Notes: a model not told the origin generated them from the letters alone. A stretch of 64,000 nt of DNA from Lujinxingia sediminis (GCF_004005565.1 NZ_SADD01000001.1:1240001-1304000); one strand, 5' to 3'; positions 1-9,799 are shown, counted from the first letter of the stretch. Made by a program: numbers and translations.

Positions 1-1
1 C

Positions 2-3000
2 AATGAGGTCGGCGTGGCCTCCTTCGCTCGCCTGCGCAACGCCGCCCAGATGGGCGTGCACCGCATCGAAGTTCGCGACGCCGGCGAGGTCCGCGATCCG
101 GGTGTTCGCTACGAGATCGTGGCCGATGTGGTGCCCGAAGCCGTCGCCAACGTCTGCGCGGCCGCCGTCCTGCTCGAAGACGGCGACACCGCCAGCGGCG
201 ACACCTCCGACAGCACCAGCTTCCAGATCCAGCCCAGCTGCGCCGAAGACGGCAGCACCGCTGGCGAGCGCGTCTTCACCTTCGAGGTCGAAGAGCGCAG
301 CCGCGTCGAGCTCAACCTTCGCCCCTCCTCCGAGGTCGAACTGACCCTCTCGCTGCGCACAACCTGCGAGTCCGCGTTCAGCGAGCAGGCCTGCCAGTTC
401 ACCCCCGGCGCCGGCGTCATCCAGCGCATCCGCCAGACGCTCGCCCCCGGCACCTACTTCGCCGTGGTCAAGGGCCCGGCCAACAACACCGGCGGCAACT
501 TCAACATCGACCTGAGCATCGACCCGCTCATCTGCTCCCCCGGCGTCGCTGTCTGCCTGACCGAAGGCGTCTCCCGGGTGTGCAACGCCCAGGGCACCGG
601 CTTTGAAGAAGAAACCTGCCTCGACGGCTGTGTGGCCGAGAGCGGTCTGTGCGAGCGTCCCGACGGCGACACCTGCCTCAACCCCATCGACGCCTCCGGC
701 GACTTCTCCGGCATCATTGACTGGGGTGTCTACGAGGACGAAGTCAGCCTGGATGGCGGCGATGTCCAGGCCGGCGAGAGCTGCCTCAGTGTCTCGGAGA
801 GCTCGCGCACCTTTGGTCCGGAGGTCGTCTACTCGGTGACCCTCCCGGCCGGGCACGCGCTGCAGGCCAACCTCATCACCACCAGCGACCACGCCGCCCT
901 GCTCGTCCTCGACGACTGCGCCGACGCCGACCTGAGCTGCCTTGAGGCCCAGACCACCGCCACCGAGCTTTTCGACGGCCGTTTTGAGCAAGAGCTGGTC
1001 TACACCAACGAGACCACCGGCCCTCAGAACCTGCTGGTCGTCGCCTCGTCGTCGACCACGCCCACCGGCGATGCGGAGATTCGCATCACCTCGGGTGAGG
1101 TTGTGTGCACGCCTGAAGCCACCGCATGTGATGGCGACGCATTTATGCGCTGCAACGCTTCCGGCACCCAACTGGAAACCGTGCGCGAATGCAACTTCGG
1201 CTGCAACCCGGACGCCCTCCTCAAGGAAGCCACCGAAACCGAACCCGAAGAACGTGGTCCCGCCTGCAACCTGGGCACCAACCAGGTCTGCCGCAACGCC
1301 ATCGACATTCTCAATGAAGGCGGCAGCTTCCAGGGCGAGATTCTCGACTACACCAACGACCTCGACCCGGACAGCAGCGCCAACCCCAAAGGCTGCACCG
1401 GCGGGCGAGCTCGAGGTGGCGACGCGACCTTCTTTGTGGACGCCTCCGCCGGTGATGTGATCACCGCGCAACTCAGCACGGAGTTCGACGCCGCGTTGTG
1501 GATCACCACCGATTGCAGCCGCGCCGCCGAGCGTTGCCTCGCTGGCACCGACTCCGGCGTTGCGGTTGACGAGTTCATTCAGCTCACCGTCCCCCGAGAT
1601 GGCCGCTACTTCATCATCGTCGATTCCGATGAAGACCAGGCCGGCACCTTCGAACTCGACGTTTCCCTGGCCCTGCCCACCTGCACCCCTGGCACCCTTC
1701 TGGGCTGCGTCGACACCGACACCCTGGCCTACTGCGGCCCCGAAGGCGCCCCGGCCAACTTCGAATGCGCCGGGGGTTGCACCGGCTCCACCTGCAACTC
1801 ACCGCGCGGCGAAGCCTGCTTCGATGCCATCCCGGCGGTCGACGGTGACGTATTTGCCGGCTCGTTCAACGGCCGCTCCAACACCCTGGAAATCCCCGGC
1901 GAAGTCCTCGGTGCCTGCGACTTCTCCAACCCCCTTGGCGGCTACCAGGCGGGTGATCCGGTGCTGGGTCCCGACGCCATCTACTCGGTTGACCTTCGCG
2001 CCGGCCAGGCGCTGGAAGTTTCCGGCGTCAGCAGCGCGTACAGCGGCGTCTACTACATTCTCACCGAATGTGGCGCCGCCGAAAGCTGCTCCGACAACAC
2101 CCTGCGCGGTGACGAAAACCTCAGCCTGGTGCACTTTGCCGAGCAAGACGAAACCGTCTTTGTCGTGGCCTCCCGTTACAACGCAACGACTACCGCATCC
2201 GAAGGCTACGTGCTTGAGTTCAACGTCGTCGATGTGACCTGCACCCGCGGTGAGCGCCGTTGCATGGATAGCCTCACGGCTGAGTACTGCACCGCAGCCG
2301 GAGAGTGGAAGAGCTACGAATGCCTCACAGGTTGCAATGACGGCACGTGCGCCAGCGCCCCGGCCGACACCTGCGGAACATCACAGCTTGTCACCGAGAC
2401 GAGCTCCTTCTCGGGCGATCTTCGTCAGATGAGCAACGCGCTCGAGGTCCCGCCCTCCGCGCAAATCAACGGCTGCTTTGCGGGCGCCTCCTCAAGCGCG
2501 CGCGACACCGAAGGCCCCGACGCCTTCTACGAAGTGCGTCTGAGCGCCGGGGAGCGCCTCCACGTCGAGAGCTCCGGGTCTAATCACTTCCTCTACATGC
2601 AGGACGCGTGCGGTGTTTATGACAGCTGCATAGCCAGCGCCGGTGACTCAACTGAGTCTACGAACACGCTGGAGCACGTCGCGACGCAAGACGAAACACT
2701 CTTTGTCGTGGTGGATACTCAGTTCTCAACGAGCGGTGGCGAGTACGATATCTACTTCGCCATCACCGAGACCAATGCGGGCTGCGCAACAGGCGACGCC
2801 TACTGCATGGCCGATGGCGAGACCCTGGCCGTATGCGACAGCAAGGGCGACTACAACGCCTACCGCTGCACCGATGGTTGCACCGACGGGCGCTGTGGCA
2901 CCCCCGATGCGCGCATCTGCGAAGATGCTGTGATGCTCACCGCCGGTCAGACCTACCGCGGCGATTTCCAGGGCAGCGCGTCGGTGCCGCTCGACCTTGC

Positions 3001-6000
3001 TGCTCAGGGCCAGTGCGACTTCACCTCGCTGGTCGGCGAAGCCGAAGACTACGGCGACTGGATCACCCGCGTGCACGCTGTCGACGTCCGTCAGGGCGAG
3101 CTGCTCACCGCGAAACTGCGCAGCGGCGCCTCCGACTTCTTCATGTACATCACCGGCGAGTGCGGTCAGGGCTCCGCGACCTGCGAAGCGCTCTCCGCTA
3201 CGGGCTACAGCCCCGAGGTGAGCTACCTGGCCGACCAGGATGAGACGGTCTATGTGGTCGTCTCCCGTGCCAACGACTCCAGCAGCCGCTACTACCTCCT
3301 CGATGTCGCCACCCAGACCCCGGGTTGCTCGCCGGGTACCTTGCAGTGCCTGGCCGACGGTCGCACTCTGGGGCGCTGCAACGATGAGGGCGTCTACGAC
3401 ATCTACCCCTGCGACGGCACCTGCTCAGGCGCTGCCTGCGACCAGCCGGTGGGTGATGCCTGCTTCGACGCCATCCCCCTGGTCACCGGCCAGCCCACCA
3501 CGGGCACCTTCATGGGCACCAACCAGATTGAGCCCGCCGAAGGTCAGGCTGGAAACTGTGAGTTCGCCAACACCTTCGCCGGTCCGGAGACCATCTACAG
3601 CATCTTCGTGCCTGCCGGTCAGGCCCTCTCCGTCGAGTTGGATACCCCGGTCTTCGGCGCCTACGTCTACCTTCTGGGTGAGTGTGGTGAGGCCAACTCC
3701 TGCGTGGCCCTGGCGCGCACCGATCGCCAGAGCACTACAACCTTTGTGGCGGACCGCGACCGCACCATCTACGTGGTCGTCGACAAGAGCGGTGGCTCCA
3801 TTGATGAACGTGAGTTCACCCTCACTGCCGACTACCAGACCCCCGAGTGCACCCCGGGCCAACAACGCTGCAGCGCGGACGGCACCTCGTTGCAGATCTG
3901 CAACGAGTACAACTTCTTCGAGACCTACGCCTGCAACAGTGGCTCCTGCTCCGCGGGGCGTTGCGAAACTCCCAACGGTCAGAGCTGCCAGGATGCCCTG
4001 CCCCTTGTTCTCGGTCAGGAGAGCACGCTTACTCAGGGCTCGGTGAGCTGGATCAACGCGGGCTCGGATGAGTCCGGAGAATGCTCCATCTCGGGCAACG
4101 ATAATTATGGCGAGGCCTACCGTTACGTCGACCTTGAAGAGGGAGATGTGCTCAATGTTTTCGTCGAGAAAGGCACCGTTTACGGCAGTGAGCTGATGGT
4201 ACTGGAAGACTGCTTTACAATGGCAAGCTGCCAGGTAAGCGAGTCCCTTAATGGCTCTTCGAACCCTACCTACGGGAACAAAAATCTGCGCTACGTCGCC
4301 GATCAGGCCCGCCGCGTTTATGTGGTGCTGGATGATGACGGCAGCTTTGGAGAGCAGACCATCTTCGCCACCGTCACTCCCGCTGAGTGCACCCCTGGCG
4401 AGCGTCGCTGCCACGCGGAGAGCGGCAACATCCAGCTCTGCAGTGAGGATGGCATCTTTGAGGACGACTACCAGTGCGACGGGTCCTGCAACGCCGACCT
4501 GACCTGCAATCCTCCGAAGGGGGACCGCTGCTTCGACGCGATTCCGCTGCCCGGTGACGGCGTGGCGGTAAGCGACAACGTCTCCGGCCTCTCCAACGAG
4601 ATTGGCTTTAGCTCCGGCGCTTATGGTGCCTGCACCTTCGACCACAGTGCCACCAGCGGCTACGACCGTATCTATTCGGTCCAGGCCTCGGGCGGCGATG
4701 TGCTGAGGGTGAACTACAGCACCACCGACACCTCGAGCTTCTTCTACGTGCTCAGCGAGTGCGGCCAGATCGAGAGCTGCATGGCCAACGGTCACTTCCG
4801 CGCCGGTGCGAAAGACGTCTTCATTCCCATCACCGAAGACGGCACCTATTACATCGTGGCCGACCGTCAGTCCTCCTCGACGAGCACCAACTACACCCTT
4901 GAGGTTGAGGTCATGCAGCCCGACTGCATCGCCACCGGCATCACCCGCTGCACCCCGGACGGAACCGGCGTTGAGTACTGCAACGCGTACGGAGTGCTCG
5001 AAGTCACCGACTGCCAGGGCCAGTGCGTCAACGACCGCTGCGAAGTCCCCATGGGCGGAACCTGTGGTGATGCCATTGCCGTGGTCCCCGGCCAGGTCTA
5101 CACCGGAGACTTCAACGGCCAGAACAACCTGGGCGCCTACAACACGGCGAGCACCGGGGTCTGTGAGTTCTCCTCGTCCAACGAAACCCACGGTGCGGAC
5201 ACCTTCTACGAGGTCAGCCTGCGCGCCGGCGACGTGATGCTGGTGAACTTCACCTCCAACGCCTCCGAAGGCATGGCCTACCTGGTCGAAGACTGCCGCG
5301 ACATCGGCACCTGCCTTGCGCAGGGCGTCTCGTCGGGTACGTCCAGCACCCCACGCGGCTTTGAGTACATCGCCGAAGAAGACAAGACCGTCTTCATCGT
5401 CGTCGACCGCCGCGCCACGAGCCTGAGCACGAGCACCTACGAGCTCAGCGTGGAGCTCACCGCGCTCAACTCCTGCACCCCGGGCGCGACGAGCTGCTCG
5501 GCCGACGGAAGCGCGATTGAGTACTGCGACGATCGCGGCATCCTTCGCTCCTACGCCTGCGCCGAGGGTTGCGTCGCCGGGCAGTGCTCGCCGCCGGAAG
5601 GCGACCTCTGCTTCGACGCCATCCCGGTGACCAGCGGCGAGACTGTGGCTCATGAGCTTGCCGGAGCCTCCAACTCCTTTGAGTTTAGCGCGAACTCAAG
5701 CTGCTACCTCTCGGAGCGTTATGCGCCGATTGGCCCGGACCGCGTCTACAGCATCGAGCTCACCGCCGGCGACCGTCTGGACGTGGACTTTGAGACCTCC
5801 TCGTCCTTCAACGCCGACAACATCCTGATGTACGTGCTCGATAGCTGCACCGGTCAGGTCGACGCCACCTGCCGCACCGCGGCCTTTGGCAACTGGGATC
5901 TCTCCTTTGTCGCCGACCAGTCGCAGACCTACTACGTGGTCGTCGATGAGCTGCGCTCCAGCCCCTCGTCCACCTCGCGTACGCTGACCTTCAACGTAAC

Positions 6001-7609
6001 GCCGGCGCAAAATGGCGAGGTCTGCCTGCCCGGAGAGTCGCGTTGTGAGGGTGGCACCGTGAGCATCTGCAACGCTCAAGGCACCGGCTTTGATACCCAG
6101 GCCACCTGTGAGTTTGGCTGCGAGCGTGACTTCTGCGCGGGCCCGGCCCAGCCCAACAACACCTGCGCCGACGCCCTGCTTATCAGCGGTCCGACGGTCA
6201 TTTACGATGACTTCAGCGAGTTCGAGAATGACTACGGCAGCTCCACCAACCGCTGCGGCAGCTCCTCGGCCTTTGGTCGCGATGCGGTCTACCGCTTGGA
6301 GATGGACCCGGGTCAGATCGTGCGTGTGCGGGCTCGCTCGACGCGCAACACGAACGAGCCGCAAGTCTCGATCGTCGAAGATTGCGAGAATATGGAGGCG
6401 TGCCTTGCCAACGATCGCAACGAGCCCGACGCGTTCGTCGAGTTCTTCTCGGCCACCGGCGGCATCTACTACGCCGTGGTCGACGGGTCTTCGAGCACGC
6501 AGGAGATGTACATCGTCGAGTTCGACTTCGATGTGGCCGAATGTGTGCCTGGCGAGCAGGTCTGTCTCGATGAGACGACGCTGCAGTTCTGCACCGAGAC
6601 GGGCGTCTACGAGACCTTCGACTGCCCCCTGGGTTGCGCGAGTGACGCGTGCAACCGTCCGGCCAACAACACCTGTGAGGGCGCGCTCGATGTGAACGAG
6701 GGCATCGAAATCACCGTGGATATGGATGACTTCACCCGTGACTACGACCCCGACCTGGGCAGCGGCCTCTCCTGCGCCAGACGTCAGGGCACCGGCCCCG
6801 ACATGATCTATTACGTCGACGCGGTGAAGAACGATGTCATCACCGCCTCGATGACCACCGACGAGTTCGAGAAGTTGGTGTGGATCACCACGGACTGCTC
6901 CGAGAGCGCAACGATGGCCAATGCATGCGTGGCCGGCACGGTCGCCAGCTCCTACAGCGACACCGCCACATTGACCTACCGCGTCCCCACGGCCGGTCGT
7001 TACTTCATCGTGATGGATTCCTACGACTCGACGTTCAATGAGGTCACGGGCACGGCCGACATCGCCATCAGCGTTGAACGCGCGGCTTGCCTGCCCACCG
7101 AAGGCTTCTGCGACGTGGATGGCAACCTCAACTTCTGCGCGGCCGACGGCTCTGGCTTCATCACCCAGACCTGCGCTTCCGGCTGCGCCGACGGGGCCTG
7201 CACCCCGCCGGTGGGCAACGTCTGCCCCGACGCCGTACCGCTGACCAGCGGCGTGGCGTACGTCGGTGATTTCGCCAACTACACCAACCACTTCGACCCG
7301 GGCTACGAAGGCTGCACGGGCTTCGACGCCCCCGGCCCCGACGCCGCCTTCTCCATCGCCCTGGCCGCCGGTGAAACGGTGACCGCGACGGTGAGCAACG
7401 TCGCCAACGCCACCAACGACATGGCCCTCTACCTCATCAGCGATTGTGGCGATGAGCGCGCCTCCTGCCAGGCCGGCTCCGACCTGCCCGGCGAAGGCGC
7501 GGAGAGCGTGACGTTCACGGCCACCGAAGCCGGCACCTACTACCTGGTGACGGATTCCTGGACGGAAGGCGTCACGGGTCAGTTCGAGATCACCGCGACG
7601 GTGAACTAA
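2..7609 (+). CDS. Giant secreted PPC/Cys-rich repeat protein (5' end outside window)
   Basis: The frame is open from the first base, so the true start lies upstream and only the C-terminal ~2,535 residues are visible. The protein alternates two module types. One is a Cys-rich module of ~50 residues, of the form CxPGxxxC-ADG-xxxxC-xxxG-xxxxxxC-xxGC-xxxxC-xxP-G-xxC-xDAIPL; I count 13. The other is a ~110-residue beta-rich module with GPDxxYSV, AGxxLxV, ECGxxxSC and DxTVYVVVD motifs, resembling bacterial pre-peptidase C-terminal (PPC) domains; I count about 14. Regularly spaced Cys pairs suggest disulphide-linked modules outside the cytoplasm. No catalytic domain, membrane anchor or sorting signal is visible at the C-terminus, which ends inside a PPC-like module. 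Function is unknown; adhesin or surface scaffold is a guess. Its 3' end is copied downstream at 8809 and 10499. The PPC assignment is by motif only. Confidence 0.85.
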   Translation, partial: NEVGVASFARLRNAAQMGVHRIEVRDAGEVRDPGVRYEIVADVVPEAVANVCAAAVLLEDGDTASGDTSDSTSFQIQPSCAEDGSTAGERVFTFEVEERSRVELNLRPSSEVELTLSLRTTCESAFSEQACQFTPGAGVIQRIRQTLAPGTYFAVVKGPANNTGGNFNIDLSIDPLICSPGVAVCLTEGVSRVCNAQGTGFEEETCLDGCVAESGLCERPDGDTCLNPIDASGDFSGIIDWGVYEDEVSLDGGDVQAGESCLSVSESSRTFGPEVVYSVTLPAGHALQANLITTSDHAALLVLDDCADADLSCLEAQTTATELFDGRFEQELVYTNETTGPQNLLVVASSSTTPTGDAEIRITSGEVVCTPEATACDGDAFMRCNASGTQLETVRECNFGCNPDALLKEATETEPEERGPACNLGTNQVCRNAIDILNEGGSFQGEILDYTNDLDPDSSANPKGCTGGRARGGDATFFVDASAGDVITAQLSTEFDAALWITTDCSRAAERCLAGTDSGVAVDEFIQLTVPRDGRYFIIVDSDEDQAGTFELDVSLALPTCTPGTLLGCVDTDTLAYCGPEGAPANFECAGGCTGSTCNSPRGEACFDAIPAVDGDVFAGSFNGRSNTLEIPGEVLGACDFSNPLGGYQAGDPVLGPDAIYSVDLRAGQALEVSGVSSAYSGVYYILTECGAAESCSDNTLRGDENLSLVHFAEQDETVFVVASRYNATTTASEGYVLEFNVVDVTCTRGERRCMDSLTAEYCTAAGEWKSYECLTGCNDGTCASAPADTCGTSQLVTETSSFSGDLRQMSNALEVPPSAQINGCFAGASSSARDTEGPDAFYEVRLSAGERLHVESSGSNHFLYMQDACGVYDSCIASAGDSTESTNTLEHVATQDETLFVVVDTQFSTSGGEYDIYFAITETNAGCATGDAYCMADGETLAVCDSKGDYNAYRCTDGCTDGRCGTPDARICEDAVMLTAGQTYRGDFQGSASVPLDLAAQGQCDFTSLVGEAEDYGDWITRVHAVDVRQGELLTAKLRSGASDFFMYITGECGQGSATCEALSATGYSPEVSYLADQDETVYVVVSRANDSSSRYYLLDVATQTPGCSPGTLQCLADGRTLGRCNDEGVYDIYPCDGTCSGAACDQPVGDACFDAIPLVTGQPTTGTFMGTNQIEPAEGQAGNCEFANTFAGPETIYSIFVPAGQALSVELDTPVFGAYVYLLGECGEANSCVALARTDRQSTTTFVADRDRTIYVVVDKSGGSIDEREFTLTADYQTPECTPGQQRCSADGTSLQICNEYNFFETYACNSGSCSAGRCETPNGQSCQDALPLVLGQESTLTQGSVSWINAGSDESGECSISGNDNYGEAYRYVDLEEGDVLNVFVEKGTVYGSELMVLEDCFTMASCQVSESLNGSSNPTYGNKNLRYVADQARRVYVVLDDDGSFGEQTIFATVTPAECTPGERRCHAESGNIQLCSEDGIFEDDYQCDGSCNADLTCNPPKGDRCFDAIPLPGDGVAVSDNVSGLSNEIGFSSGAYGACTFDHSATSGYDRIYSVQASGGDVLRVNYSTTDTSSFFYVLSECGQIESCMANGHFRAGAKDVFIPITEDGTYYIVADRQSSSTSTNYTLEVEVMQPDCIATGITRCTPDGTGVEYCNAYGVLEVTDCQGQCVNDRCEVPMGGTCGDAIAVVPGQVYTGDFNGQNNLGAYNTASTGVCEFSSSNETHGADTFYEVSLRAGDVMLVNFTSNASEGMAYLVEDCRDIGTCLAQGVSSGTSSTPRGFEYIAEEDKTVFIVVDRRATSLSTSTYELSVELTALNSCTPGATSCSADGSAIEYCDDRGILRSYACAEGCVAGQCSPPEGDLCFDAIPVTSGETVAHELAGASNSFEFSANSSCYLSERYAPIGPDRVYSIELTAGDRLDVDFETSSSFNADNILMYVLDSCTGQVDATCRTAAFGNWDLSFVADQSQTYYVVVDELRSSPSSTSRTLTFNVTPAQNGEVCLPGESRCEGGTVSICNAQGTGFDTQATCEFGCERDFCAGPAQPNNTCADALLISGPTVIYDDFSEFENDYGSSTNRCGSSSAFGRDAVYRLEMDPGQIVRVRARSTRNTNEPQVSIVEDCENMEACLANDRNEPDAFVEFFSATGGIYYAVVDGSSSTQEMYIVEFDFDVAECVPGEQVCLDETTLQFCTETGVYETFDCPLGCASDACNRPANNTCEGALDVNEGIEITVDMDDFTRDYDPDLGSGLSCARRQGTGPDMIYYVDAVKNDVITASMTTDEFEKLVWITTDCSESATMANACVAGTVASSYSDTATLTYRVPTAGRYFIVMDSYDSTFNEVTGTADIAISVERAACLPTEGFCDVDGNLNFCAADGSGFITQTCASGCADGACTPPVGNVCPDAVPLTSGVAYVGDFANYTNHFDPGYEGCTGFDAPGPDAAFSIALAAGETVTATVSNVANATNDMALYLISDCGDERASCQAGSDLPGEGAESVTFTATEAGTYYLVTDSWTEGVTGQFEITATVN
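533..7330 (+). repeat. Internal ~500-bp coding repeat, ~13 units
   Basis: The giant gene consists of diverged tandem units of roughly 165-175 codons. The start of each unit is marked by the Cys-rich signature; examples begin near 533, 1107, 1681, 2239, 2782, 3328, 3847, 4387, 4924, 5476, 6021, 6541 and 7087. Units are clearly homologous in protein but differ at the DNA level, so this is an old expansion rather than a fresh tandem duplication. Three units (near 1107, 6021 and 6541) deviate in the spacer between the last Cys pair and the following PPC-like module. Confidence 0.75.
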
Positions 7610-7618
7610 AGGTTGGTA

Positions 7619-7659
7619 CCCTCCCCTGCCGCATGAAGGCGTGTGGTGGGGGAGGTTTT
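7619..7659 (+). terminator. Intrinsic terminator of the giant gene
   Basis: A C-rich arm (7620-7626) pairs with a G-rich arm (7649-7655), with further CCGC/GTGG pairing inside, followed by TTTT. It lies 10 bp after the stop codon. The same element recurs after the tail pseudo-copies near 9117 and 10807. Confidence 0.7.
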
Positions 7660-7712
7660 GAGTGTTAACGTGTGGTGTAGCAAGATTGTGAGTGACAGCG
7701 GTCTATTGAAGT

Positions 7713-7750
7713 AAAAAAGCCCGATCCCTGTGAGGGGGTCGGGCTTTTTG
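7713..7750. terminator. Bidirectional terminator between giant gene and immunity gene 1
   Basis: A run of A, an AGCCCGATCCC arm, a short loop, the complementary GGGGTCGGGCT arm and a run of T make a hairpin that can work on both strands. It would end read-through from the giant gene and also transcription of the minus-strand toxin/immunity cassette. Diverged copies sit at the same place beyond each later immunity gene (about 9263, 10953 and 15373). Confidence 0.8.
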
Positions 7751-7917
7751 TTGTCTTAGTGAAAGAGTGCGAGGCTGATATGTGACGTGTCACGCGAATA
7801 GGATGCCAGGCCATCTTTGTTGGCTTGCGGTTACGTGCACGCAACACTTGCACGAATGCACTCTGGCGATTTAGCGCCTTTTGCTCAAAAGTTTATATAT
7901 TAAGCGCAGCCGTTTCG

Positions 7918-8160
7918 TCATTGGGGTGGTTTGATGAATTTCAAATCAATGTTTACGTTTTCGGGGCTATCGAGAACCGTCGCGACTGCATTTTCCCAAT
8001 CACGCCAGATGGCCGGATCTGCTGTTTCCCCGTCCGCCAAGAGGCTCATACTTCCGAGTAAGGCGCCAAGAGTGTCAGATCGAGTCCGTTGGTAAATGTC
8101 ATCAAGAAACACATACATCGCTTTATAAGCCTGCTTTGAGGTAAGATTTGTGGCAGTCAT
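7918..8160 (-). CDS. Putative immunity protein of cassette 1
   Basis: An 80-residue acidic cytosolic-type protein without signal peptide or membrane segment. Its start codon overlaps the stop of the upstream toxin frame by 4 bp (ATGA), the usual layout of a toxin/immunity pair. The N-terminal stretch LTSKQAYKAMYVFLDDIYQR, the central DTLGALLGSMSLLADG and the TADPAIWRDWENAV stretch resemble small proteins I have seen encoded after CDI/Rhs-type toxin domains, so I infer that it neutralises the KHIF-type toxin of 8157-8624. The Pfam/Imm family could not be assigned by eye. Confidence 0.75.
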   Translation of the reverse strand: MTATNLTSKQAYKAMYVFLDDIYQRTRSDTLGALLGSMSLLADGETADPAIWRDWENAVATVLDSPENVNIDLKFIKPPQ

Positions 8161-8624
8161 CTGGAGCTCCTTGATAGCCCGGTCTCGGGGTTAAAAGTTC
8201 TAGGCGTGTCATTTCTACCACCGTTTTGGACTACACCGTTTCGAGACGATACCCAAACCTGAGTATTGTCATCCAACGTGCGAGCTGACCACAGGTTGCC
8301 AAATCGGTCCGTTCCTAAAGTTGTAGAAGGGTCATCAGCCACATCAATCAATAAACGACGATTCGCGGGCGTGTCGGCGAGATGTCCGGGATCATTACGA
8401 AAGATATGTTTAATTTGGCTTTGGTCGCCTGGGAATCGGCAAGTATTATGCACCAACACCCCGGGACTTCCCCGCGGCGAGCTCACATAGTAGTTGTGGG
8501 CACCCTCGACCTCAAAGTTAAAAACCTCGAAGCTGCCCTGGCGCCGCTCCGAGCCCACCACGCGGGCCAGGCTACCGTCGGTGGTGCGCAGCGCCGTCCC
8601 GGCCTCAAGCTCCCCCATCGCCAC
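8157..8624 (-). CDS. Orphan HINT-remnant/toxin module 1
   Basis: The first part is the C-terminal half of a pretoxin HINT (intein-like autoprotease) domain, including SFEVFNFEVEGAHNYYV and GVLVHN. The frame stays open back to 8768 and includes GTPEHPFF, but is closed there by TGA, so the N-terminal HINT half with its catalytic Cys and any delivery domain are missing. After VHN comes a ~95-residue toxin domain starting at QIKHIFRNDPGHL, with conserved GTDRFGNLW, QVWVSSRNG and NPETGL motifs. This looks like a C-terminal toxin common in Rhs/CDI proteins, probably a nuclease, but I cannot name the family. No frame damage is visible in the toxin part. Start codon choice (GTG 8624 or ATG 8618) is uncertain, and expression as a free protein would be unusual. 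Confidence 0.75.
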   Translation of the reverse strand: MAMGELEAGTALRTTDGSLARVVGSERRQGSFEVFNFEVEGAHNYYVSSPRGSPGVLVHNTCRFPGDQSQIKHIFRNDPGHLADTPANRRLLIDVADDPSTTLGTDRFGNLWSARTLDDNTQVWVSSRNGVVQNGGRNDTPRTFNPETGLSRSSR

Positions 8625-8762
8625 ATACTCGCCGCGCGCCGGTACGAAGAAGGGATGCTCGGGGGTGCCCGAGATGGTGTTGGTTTCGGAAGTGCCGGCG
8701 GTGGGGGCGTGAGCGACTCGGAGGTCGGTAAACCCAGCGGTCTCGTGTTCAGGGGAAACCGA

Positions 8763-8808
8763 AGGTGATCACCCTCACTTAGAGGACGGATCGGTTCAGC
8801 TCCTATCC
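8763..8808. repeat. Conserved junction between HINT remnant and giant-gene tail copy
   Basis: Between the minus-strand HINT remnant and the plus-strand tail copy lies a short block containing the 10-bp palindrome GGTGATCACC, then CCTCACTTAG and GGATCGGTTCAGCTCC. It recurs almost unchanged at 10453-10498 and 12276-12321. The palindrome also supplies the TGA that closes each HINT frame. The block may mark the breakpoint at which cassettes were joined to tail copies. Confidence 0.6.
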
Positions 8809-9109
8809 GGCCTCGACGCCCCCGGCCCCGACGCCGACGCCATCTTCTCCGTGGTGCTGGCTGCCGGCAAAATTCTCACCGCGACAGTGAACAACCTCGC
8901 CGACGCCACTAACGACATGGCCCTCTACCTCATCAGCGATTGTGGTGATGAGCGCGCCTCCTGCCGGGCCGGCCCCGACCTGCCCGGCGAAGGCGCGGAG
9001 AGCGTGACGTTCACGGCCACCGAAGCCGGCGCTTACCTACGACCTGGTGACGGATTTCTGGACGGAAGGCGTCACGGGTCAGTTCAAGATCTCGGCGACG
9101 GTGAACTGA
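8809..9109 (+). pseudogene. Pseudo-copy 1 of the giant gene's 3' end
   Basis: This copies the last ~300 bp of the giant gene (counterpart 7319-7609), including the stretches encoding NDMALYLISDCGDERASC and PGEGAESVTFTATEAG. It has no start codon of its own. Relative to the parent it has a net 4-bp insertion near 9031-9050 that shifts the frame so the WTEGVTGQFEI part is out of register, and it ends at the equivalent stop followed by the same terminator. It is therefore a non-functional duplicate. The same insertion is in the copy at 10499, so the two share an ancestor younger than the parental gene. Confidence 0.85.
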
Positions 9110-9116
9110 AGGTGGT

Positions 9117-9300
9117 GCCCTCCCCCGCCGCATGAAGGCGTGTGGTGGGGGAGGTTTGGTGGAGAAGGCGAGTGGTGGAGGAATTGTATGTTTGAGGCAA
9201 AAAGACTGCGAGTGACTGTAGAAGTTGGGAAAGACTGTGAGTGAGGGCGGTCTATTGAAGCAAAAAAGCCCTACCCCTGTAAGAGGGTCGAGCTCTTTAC
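9117..9300. terminator. Duplicated terminator pair 2
   Basis: Copies of both terminators that follow the giant gene: the C-rich/G-rich hairpin at 9117-9155, and a decayed version of the AGCCC-type hairpin at 9263-9298, where several stem pairs are lost. Confidence 0.55.
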
Positions 9301-9387
9301 ACTTTGTGTCGCGACACGCCATGCTCATAGCGGAAAATGCTTACCTTATATGCAGACATATAAAACCGCAGACCCAGGCCACATAAT

Positions 9388-9744
9388 CTACAAGTCAACC
9401 AAGCCATCGAGCCTAAGGATGCTTGCCATTAATAGCCTTCTCGCTTGCAGGAGAGAGTCTATTGAACCCTCCTCAATAAGCTCGCGACACCGTGAGATAT
9501 CCTCGTCGAGCTCTTGAAAATACATAGATAAATACACACAAACCGAACTAAGCAACGTTAATGTTGGTATAGCAAGGCTCACGCAGGCGAGCGCAAACCT
9601 AGCTCCATCAAGAGGCAACCACTCAAGCTGTTTGAACTCAGTAACAAAAAGTCCCGACACAACTTCTGACGCGCACTCGGGCCCGTCATCAATATACACG
9701 TTTCGAAGTTCATCCATTGGGTTAACGCTGTGACGTTTACGCAA
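9388..9744 (-). CDS. Putative immunity protein of cassette 2
   Basis: A protein of up to 118 residues directly downstream (minus strand) of toxin module 2. The listed start is a TTG with an AGGGG-like sequence 6 nt upstream; an ATG at 9717 (MDELRNVYI) is an alternative. A central hydrophobic stretch (RFALACVSLAIPTLTLLSSV) could be a buried helix or a membrane segment, and an acidic C-terminal helical region follows. No family was recognised. The role is inferred from position only: each cassette here has a different gene at this place. Confidence 0.6.
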   Translation of the reverse strand: MRKRHSVNPMDELRNVYIDDGPECASEVVSGLFVTEFKQLEWLPLDGARFALACVSLAIPTLTLLSSVCVYLSMYFQELDEDISRCRELIEEGSIDSLLQARRLLMASILRLDGLVDL

Positions 9745-9799
9745 TCCTCGCCCCTTGCTTGATGGAGGTTATGTTTTTTCGCTGCGGCTCTAAATGCAA

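Noticed and set aside
3425-5653. 742-codon open frame on the minus strand inside the giant gene (and a 531-codon one at 5696-7291)
   Set aside because: High-GC shadow frame: no ribosome site, low-complexity Gly/Val/Ala composition, and the plus-strand protein has clear repeated domains over the same DNA.
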